Assembly: GCA_041485905.1 (NCBI GenBank)
Contig: JBGPKK010000084.1
Location: forward strand, 1 to 20,278
Direction of reading: 5' to 3'
Source: JAHFUI01 sp041485905
Lineage (GTDB): Bacteria > Acidobacteriota > Vicinamibacteria > Vicinamibacterales > CAVVIG01
DNA: 20,278 nt
This document shows positions 17,205 to 20,278 of this stretch, one piece after another (the stretch's first letter is position 1; each line of letters opens with the position of its first letter). The notes below the pieces were generated by a model. The model was not told where the DNA came from, made no database searches, and saw nothing but the letters and a program-made list of their open reading frames with translations. A program made the translations under genes and the position numbers.

Positions 17205-17218
17205 GTGATAATTATTAC
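17205..17218. promoter_or_regulatory. AT-rich dyad next to the leuA -35 box
   Basis: GTGATAATTATTAC is a 14-nt palindrome with a single mismatched pair and the perfect core ATAATTAT. It abuts the -35 box of leuA, the usual place of the primary binding site of a LysR-type activator. Confidence 0.45.
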
Positions 17219-17224
17219 GAAAAG

Positions 17225-17239
17225 ATAAGACAGTATTAT
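17225..17239 (+). promoter_or_regulatory. LysR-type box overlapping the regulator's -10 box
   Basis: ATAA-N7-TTAT, a 15-nt dyad that contains the T-N11-A pattern of LysR-family sites. Its right end includes TATTAT (17234-17239), a 5/6 match to a -10 box placed 9 nt before the lysR ATG. Binding here would block the regulator's own promoter. The two dyads are centred about 20 nt (two turns) apart. Confidence 0.45.
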
Positions 17240-17248
17240 GATGCTCCC

Positions 17249-18136
17249 ATGGACATCGCGGCATTAAGAACGTTTCTGGCCGTGGCGCAGGAGCGCAGCT
17301 TCTCGCGGGCGGCGGCCAAGGTCCACCGCACGCAGCCTGCGGTGAGCCAGGCGATCAGGCGGCTCGAAGTCGATCTGGGTGAGACGCTGTTCGACCGCTC
17401 GTCGAAGAGCGGCACGCTCACCGACGCCGGCCGGATGCTGCACAACTACGGACAGCGCCTCGTGCGGCTCGCCGAAGAAACGGAGTCGGCCATGCGCGAG
17501 CTGCGCGATTTGCGCCGCGGCCGCGTGGTGATCGGCGCCAACGAAGCGGCCGTCCACACGCTGCTGCCGCTGATCGGCCGCTTCCGCGAGCGCTTTGCCG
17601 ACATTGCCATCGACGTCCGCCGTGTGCCAGCGCGTCAGATCGCGGTCGAGGTCCAGCAGGGCAGCCTCGACTTCGGCGCGTTGACGTTCCGCCCGACCGA
17701 AGCGGGATTGCTCGAAGTGCCGGTCGGCACCGACGAGCTCGTCTTGCTCGTGCACCCGGCGCACCGATTGGCGGGGCGACGGCAGGTGACCATGGAGGAG
17801 CTGGCGACAGAACCGGTCGTGGCTCACAACGATCCGTCTCCCGCGCGGGAGCGCGTGCTGCGCCTGTTCGAGCAGCGTCACATCGCGCTGAAGATGGTGA
17901 TCGCGCTCCCGAGTCTGGACGGCATCAAGCGGGCGGTCGAGCTGAAGCTGGGCGTGGCGCTTCTGCCACGACGCTGCGCGATTACCGAGATCGCCAGCGG
18001 CCGGCTTGTCGGCGTCCCCGTCGCCGGCATTTCCAGGCGGCGGCAGGTGACGCTCGTCTGCCGGAAGGCCCATCGCTCGCACGCGTCGGATGCGTTTCTG
18101 GCGGTCGCGCAGGAAAAAGCCGGGAAGTCCGGGTGA
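17249..18136 (+). CDS. LysR-type transcriptional regulator
   Basis: 295 aa from ATG at 17249. The N-terminal winged helix-turn-helix is clear: MDIAALRTFLAVAQERSF, then SRAAAKVHRTQPAVSQAIRRLE (about 19-40) and LFDRSSKSGTLTDAGRMLH. The effector-binding domain follows (about 90-290; RRGRVVIGANEAA, LDFGALTF, ELVLLVHPAHRLAG, VALLPRR). It is transcribed divergently from leuA across 82 nt, which suggests it controls leuA and itself; the ligand is not known. The open frame reaches far upstream, but that part is antisense to leuA. No Shine-Dalgarno sequence is seen, and the transcript may have almost no leader. The last codons (AFLAVAQEK) recur in a stray copy at 19998-20029. Confidence 0.93.
   Translation: MDIAALRTFLAVAQERSFSRAAAKVHRTQPAVSQAIRRLEVDLGETLFDRSSKSGTLTDAGRMLHNYGQRLVRLAEETESAMRELRDLRRGRVVIGANEAAVHTLLPLIGRFRERFADIAIDVRRVPARQIAVEVQQGSLDFGALTFRPTEAGLLEVPVGTDELVLLVHPAHRLAGRRQVTMEELATEPVVAHNDPSPARERVLRLFEQRHIALKMVIALPSLDGIKRAVELKLGVALLPRRCAITEIASGRLVGVPVAGISRRRQVTLVCRKAHRSHASDAFLAVAQEKAGKSG
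18088..18119 (+). repeat. left copy of a 32-nt direct repeat (lysR 3' end)
   Basis: The 32 nt inside the last codons of the LysR gene match 19998-20029 at 30 positions; the inner 28 nt (18092-18119) match at 27. The difference inside the core is a silent GTC/GTG change in the same reading frame. Confidence 0.75.
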
Positions 18137-18150
18137 AGGACACGAGGAAA

Positions 18151-18206
18151 CCCGCCGAGGCCGCTGAGATCGCCGAGAACTCCTGACTCGGCGCGCTCTG
18201 CAGCGG
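18151..18206. terminator. 9-nt word array forming a hairpin between convergent genes
   Basis: Three 9-nt units of consensus NNCGCCGAG run from 18151 to 18177, and two reversed units follow at 18187-18206. CGCCGAG (18171-18177) pairs with CTCGGCG (18187-18193) around a 9-nt loop, and CCGCTG (18161-18166) pairs with CAGCGG (18201-18206). It lies between the ends of the LysR gene and the gene on the other strand, so it may act as a two-way terminator, although there is no T-tract. The construction from repeated short words is like the heptamer spacers of the MoxR operon. Confidence 0.5.
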
Positions 18207-18232
18207 CTCCTCCTCCCCCAGGCCGTGCGACT

Positions 18233-18784
18233 CTACTTCCCGAGGGATTGCAGATGGGCCTGTATGGCTTCGAAGCACTGGCCACCGTTGCCGTAAACAA
18301 TGGCGACCATGGGACCGAGCGCGACCCGAGTTCGCGTCTGACCCCTGGGCGTCCTGTCGTCGCGCGATCGACCAAACACCGTGCCCTCGGACGTGGCGAA
18401 CTTCAAGGCATAAACGGTAACGTCTTGCGTTCCAGACTGCGCATAGATCGCCGCGTACCCCTCCTCCACACCGTCTGCGAGCTGTAGGAGAAAGCGGCTG
18501 GCTTCCCTTGCTCCCAGAGGCGCGGCGTCTGGCAGCGGTGGCGGACCATCAAGAGTCCGCCGGATCAAGGCAATGGTCCGACGGTCCATCCCGATCCAGG
18601 GATTGGCCGTGGTGCCCCGCAGCCCAATCGACGCACCCGGTGACCCCGGTTTCAAGCTGCAACCCGAGGGCAGTCGCTCATTTGGAACGGTCAGATCTTG
18701 CATCCTGACAGGGCTGGAAGGAAGCTGCTGTGAAAGGGGAGACCCGCTCACAATTAGCATCGCGACGACGATCGCCTTGAACAT
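18233..18784 (-). CDS. secreted protein of unknown function
   Basis: 183 aa from ATG at 18784, chosen because it begins a signal peptide (MFKAIVVAMLIVSGSPLSQQ); the open frame extends 34 codons further without coding character. I do not recognise the family. The mature part has two Cys (42 and 170) that could form a disulfide, a GTTANPWIGMDRRT segment (57-70) and a C-terminal half with likely strands (AAIYAQSG, VTVYALKFA, ALGPMVAIVYGNG). It lies 43 nt downstream of the VOC gene on the same strand. No attC site separates the two. Confidence 0.65.
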   Translation of the reverse strand: MFKAIVVAMLIVSGSPLSQQLPSSPVRMQDLTVPNERLPSGCSLKPGSPGASIGLRGTTANPWIGMDRRTIALIRRTLDGPPPLPDAAPLGAREASRFLLQLADGVEEGYAAIYAQSGTQDVTVYALKFATSEGTVFGRSRDDRTPRGQTRTRVALGPMVAIVYGNGGQCFEAIQAHLQSLGK

Positions 18785-18827
18785 TACTGTACCTATGCGT
18801 ACCTCGGAACGTCGCTCTCGGCGGTTG

Positions 18828-19226
18828 TCATGACTGGCGTTCCCTATCATTCGTGTCGTCAAGAGGAAAGAAGAGTTCGTTGCCATCGGGATCGGCGATC
18901 CGGATCACGTCGTAGCCCCACCATGCTCTTTCGGTTGGCACTGAGCGCTCCGCAATCTCACGGCGAAGCTCATCGATCCCATCCCGATTTAGCTCGACGA
19001 ACAGACGGCCTTTGTCCTGGCGCGCCGGATCTTCACACAGGATGATTTCGCACCCCCCACGGTTGACTTGGCAGACTGTGCCCTTGCCATCGGCTGAATG
19101 CCATCGTTTTTCAAAACCCAGCTTGTCGATGTAAAAGCGGAGGGCGGCCTGAAGGTCGGACACGAAGAGCACGGGCCGCAAGTACCAGTGCTGAGCGACC
19201 CGTTCGCTGACAGGTGACTCGGTCAT
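18828..19226 (-). CDS. VOC-family (glyoxalase/bleomycin-resistance fold) protein
   Basis: 132 aa, ATG at 19226 with GAGG 8 nt upstream. The two beta-alpha-beta-beta-beta modules are visible: LRPVLFVSDLQAALRFYIDKLGFEKRW (17-43) and GRLFVELNRDGIDELRREI (73-91). The fold ends in IRIADPDGNELFFPLDD (107-123), where the Glu is the usual metal ligand of the family. Reactions of this family range from isomerisation to antibiotic binding and cannot be chosen here. The start is only 16 nt from an attC site, and VOC genes are common passengers of integron cassettes. Confidence 0.88.
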   Translation of the reverse strand: MTESPVSERVAQHWYLRPVLFVSDLQAALRFYIDKLGFEKRWHSADGKGTVCQVNRGGCEIILCEDPARQDKGRLFVELNRDGIDELRREIAERSVPTERAWWGYDVIRIADPDGNELFFPLDDTNDRERQS

Positions 19227-19242
19227 GTTCAGGCCCTCATCC

Positions 19243-19314
19243 GCCTAACGTGACGCTTCAGCCGCGGCGCTCCACCCTTATACGCGGCGCCGTCGGCTGC
19301 AAGCGGTGTTGGGC
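19243..19314 (-). repeat. integron attC site (recombination site)
   Basis: 72 bp with all hallmarks. The ends are GCCTAAC (19243-19249) and GTTGGGC (19308-19314), which fit RYYYAAC and GTTRRRY. CGCTTCAGCCG (19254-19264) pairs with CGGCTGCAAGCG (19294-19305) except for one extra base, the extrahelical base that gives attC its polarity. CGGCGC (19265-19270) pairs with GCGCCG (19287-19292) with one extra T at 19293. A 16-nt end loop and short unpaired spacers complete it. On the - strand the extra base is in the 5' arm, as in canonical sites, so it follows the toxin gene (14 bp after its stop) and precedes the VOC gene. Confidence 0.85.
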
Positions 19315-19328
19315 CGTGCCTGTGTTTT

Positions 19329-19613
19329 TCAGATCGTGAACTGCTTCGCCCCGCGGAACACCGTCGCAATTTCTACGGCCCCGGCTTTGCGCCGGTAGAC
19401 CACTCGGTATCGGCTCACGATGACTTCGCGGATATCTGGAGTGTTTCGTTCGGGTACGATGCGCCCCGATTCAGGAAACGCTTTGAGCCGCTCCACCGCC
19501 GCCACGACTCGGCGTACGGTTAAGTCGGCGTACAGCGGTGAATCGATGGCGATGTACGCCCGGATGCCCTCAAGATCCCGCAGGGCCTGCGGTGACCAGA
19601 TCAGCTCTGTCAC
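19329..19613 (-). CDS. ParE/RelE-superfamily toxin
   Basis: 94 aa from GTG at 19613, overlapping the antitoxin stop by 4 nt. The pattern WSPQALRDLEGIRAYIA (6-22), ERLKAFPESGRIVPE (41-55), IREVIVSRYRVVYRR (61-75) and VEIATVFRGAKQF (80-92) is typical of ParE-type toxins of the RelE fold. ParE proteins act on DNA gyrase and RelE proteins cut ribosome-bound mRNA; the lack of the full RelE catalytic set favours ParE, without proof. Toxin-antitoxin pairs are frequent in integron cassettes and stabilise the array. Confidence 0.9.
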   Translation of the reverse strand: MTELIWSPQALRDLEGIRAYIAIDSPLYADLTVRRVVAAVERLKAFPESGRIVPERNTPDIREVIVSRYRVVYRRKAGAVEIATVFRGAKQFTI

Positions 19614-19792
19614 ACACCAAGCCGCCGCCTGACCTCGTCGTGCGGTATGCCTTCGCCCCGATCTAGTTCGACTAGTCCAGCCTCGATTTTGGCGAGAAAC
19701 ACTAGGCGCTCGATGGCATCGTCAACGGTAGCATCGGGAGGGAGTTCCCGTAGGGCCTCGATGATCCGATCGCGAGAATTTATTGCAGGCAT
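19610..19792 (-). CDS. antitoxin of the ParE-like toxin
   Basis: 60 aa from ATG at 19792: an N-terminal helical part (SRDRIIEALRELPPDATVDDAIERLVFLAKIEAGL) and a short tail (DEVRRRLGV). The segment 'AIERLVFLAKIE.GL...' and the small size match antitoxins that accompany ParE-type toxins. It precedes and overlaps the toxin gene, the classical order. The frame is open up to 19972, but the extra 60 codons show no recognisable domain, and I do not include them. No good Shine-Dalgarno sequence is visible. Confidence 0.8.
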   Translation of the reverse strand: MPAINSRDRIIEALRELPPDATVDDAIERLVFLAKIEAGLVELDRGEGIPHDEVRRRLGV

Positions 19793-20053
19793 TTCGATTC
19801 GATTGTAGCGCCGATTCTTTTCAACGCGGTCGAATTCTTCCGGATGCTGTCTTTGCTTTGTCGGCCCAACCAGTAGTCGGTCCAACTCGGTAGCCCTATA
19901 CGCGAACGGCGGCTGCAGTGTATCGCTCCCCCTGGCTGGATTCAATTTGCTTGGAAGTGTCTCCATCATCACTTGTCGTCGAACGGGCGACGGGAATGGA
20001 GGCGTTTCTGGCGGTGGCGCAGGAAAAAGTACGGACGTAAGGCCGGCGTCAGT
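19793..20053. other. non-coding junction between the accessory segment and the HAD gene
   Basis: 261 nt without a gene I can support. It holds the stray lysR-like repeat (19998-20029), a GTTGGGC core-like heptamer on the - strand (19864-19870), and less GC-rich sequence. The antitoxin promoter should lie here, but I see no convincing -35/-10 pair. Confidence 0.4.
19998..20029 (+). repeat. right copy of the 32-nt direct repeat (stray lysR 3' end)
   Basis: It matches 18088-18119 at 30 of 32 positions. On the + strand it reads EAFLAVAQEKVRT then TAA, in the same frame as the end of the LysR protein (DAFLAVAQEK). Upstream there is no further LysR similarity, so it is a fragment. It lies 1910 nt from the left copy. 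Confidence 0.75.
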
Positions 20054-20278
20054 TCATCGCTTGTTCGGCAACGCTTCGAGGACGAAGGGCAACCCATCGA
20101 GGCTCTCGATCACCGGCGGCATGTGCTCAGCCGTTGACGTCCTCCTCCGATCGAGCCACACGCCAGTCAGCCCTGCCGCTCGCGCCGCCAGGGCATCGGT
20201 CTCGTAGCGGTCCCCCACATACAGACAGTTGTTCGGCGATTCGCCCGCTAACGCGCAGGCACGAAGAAAGATGTCCGG
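20054..20278 (-). CDS. HAD-superfamily hydrolase, C-terminal fragment
   Basis: 74 codons are visible; the start is beyond the window and the stop TGA is at 20054-20056. The text PDIFLRACALAGESPNN, CLYVGDRYETDALAARAAG and LTGVWLDR carries HAD motif IV (GDRYETD, Mg-binding acidic residues), and the preceding Pro-Asp-Ile-Phe is the usual end of motif III in subfamily I phosphatases. It is probably a phosphatase of small molecules (phosphoglycolate phosphatase or haloacid dehalogenase-like). Confidence 0.88.
   Translation of the reverse strand, partial: PDIFLRACALAGESPNNCLYVGDRYETDALAARAAGLTGVWLDRRRTSTAEHMPPVIESLDGLPFVLEALPNKR

Noticed and set aside
18188..18232. attC site downstream of the unknown secreted protein
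   Set aside because: The hairpin there lacks the RYYYAAC and GTTRRRY end boxes; it is a 9-nt word array.
19864..19870. GTTGGGC on the - strand as the core of a second attC upstream of the antitoxin gene
   Set aside because: No matching RYYYAAC box and no paired inner arms are found within a reasonable distance, so it is at most an isolated or decayed core.
19793..19972. 60-codon N-terminal extension of the antitoxin
   Set aside because: No domain, no ribosome binding site and unusual composition; the short form has the typical antitoxin length.

Overview
The window is high-GC bacterial DNA with dense, often overlapping genes. The mix of genes (a MoxR/DUF58/BatA/vWA cluster, a PQQ beta-propeller dehydrogenase, a P450, glycine/alanine-rich secreted proteins) and the repeat that translates as AQAFRPAIAGLKPCAT suggest a soil-type Acidobacteriota, probably Vicinamibacteria. 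That placement is inference from gene style; there is no rRNA or marker gene here to prove it.

Region 1 (1-10902, + strand) is one long operon: the end of a DUF4159 protein, a MoxR AAA+ ATPase, a DUF58 protein, a BatA-like membrane vWA protein, a very large membrane/coiled-coil protein resembling DUF4175, a second membrane vWA protein with an amidotransferase-like region, and a secreted caspase-like (C13/C14-type) protein whose usual catalytic Cys position appears to be Thr. A secreted cupin (10940-11605) follows. Every spacer longer than 10 nt between 1 and 9883 is built of short-word (7-nt) imperfect arrays. Two further palindromic repeats lie in frame inside genes of this operon, one of them in a signal-peptide region.

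Region 2 (11678-17166, - strand) holds a cytochrome P450, a secreted PQQ-type dehydrogenase with a TATAAT -10 box inside a dyad, a rhomboid protease, and a 2-isopropylmalate synthase (leuA) that lacks the C-terminal leucine-binding domain. leuA and the rhomboid gene overlap by 4 nt. A LysR-type regulator (17249-18136, +) is divergent from leuA; the 82-nt gap carries two AT-rich dyads placed like LysR-family operators.

Region 3 (18137-20053) is accessory DNA: a secreted protein of unknown function, a VOC/glyoxalase-fold protein, and a ParE-like toxin with a small antitoxin, all on the - strand. Between the toxin and VOC genes is a well-formed integron attC site (19243-19314), so these two units look like integron gene cassettes without an integrase in view. 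The region is bracketed by a 32-nt imperfect direct repeat: the 3' end of the lysR gene and a stray copy at 19998-20029. The window ends in the C-terminal part of a HAD-family hydrolase (- strand).
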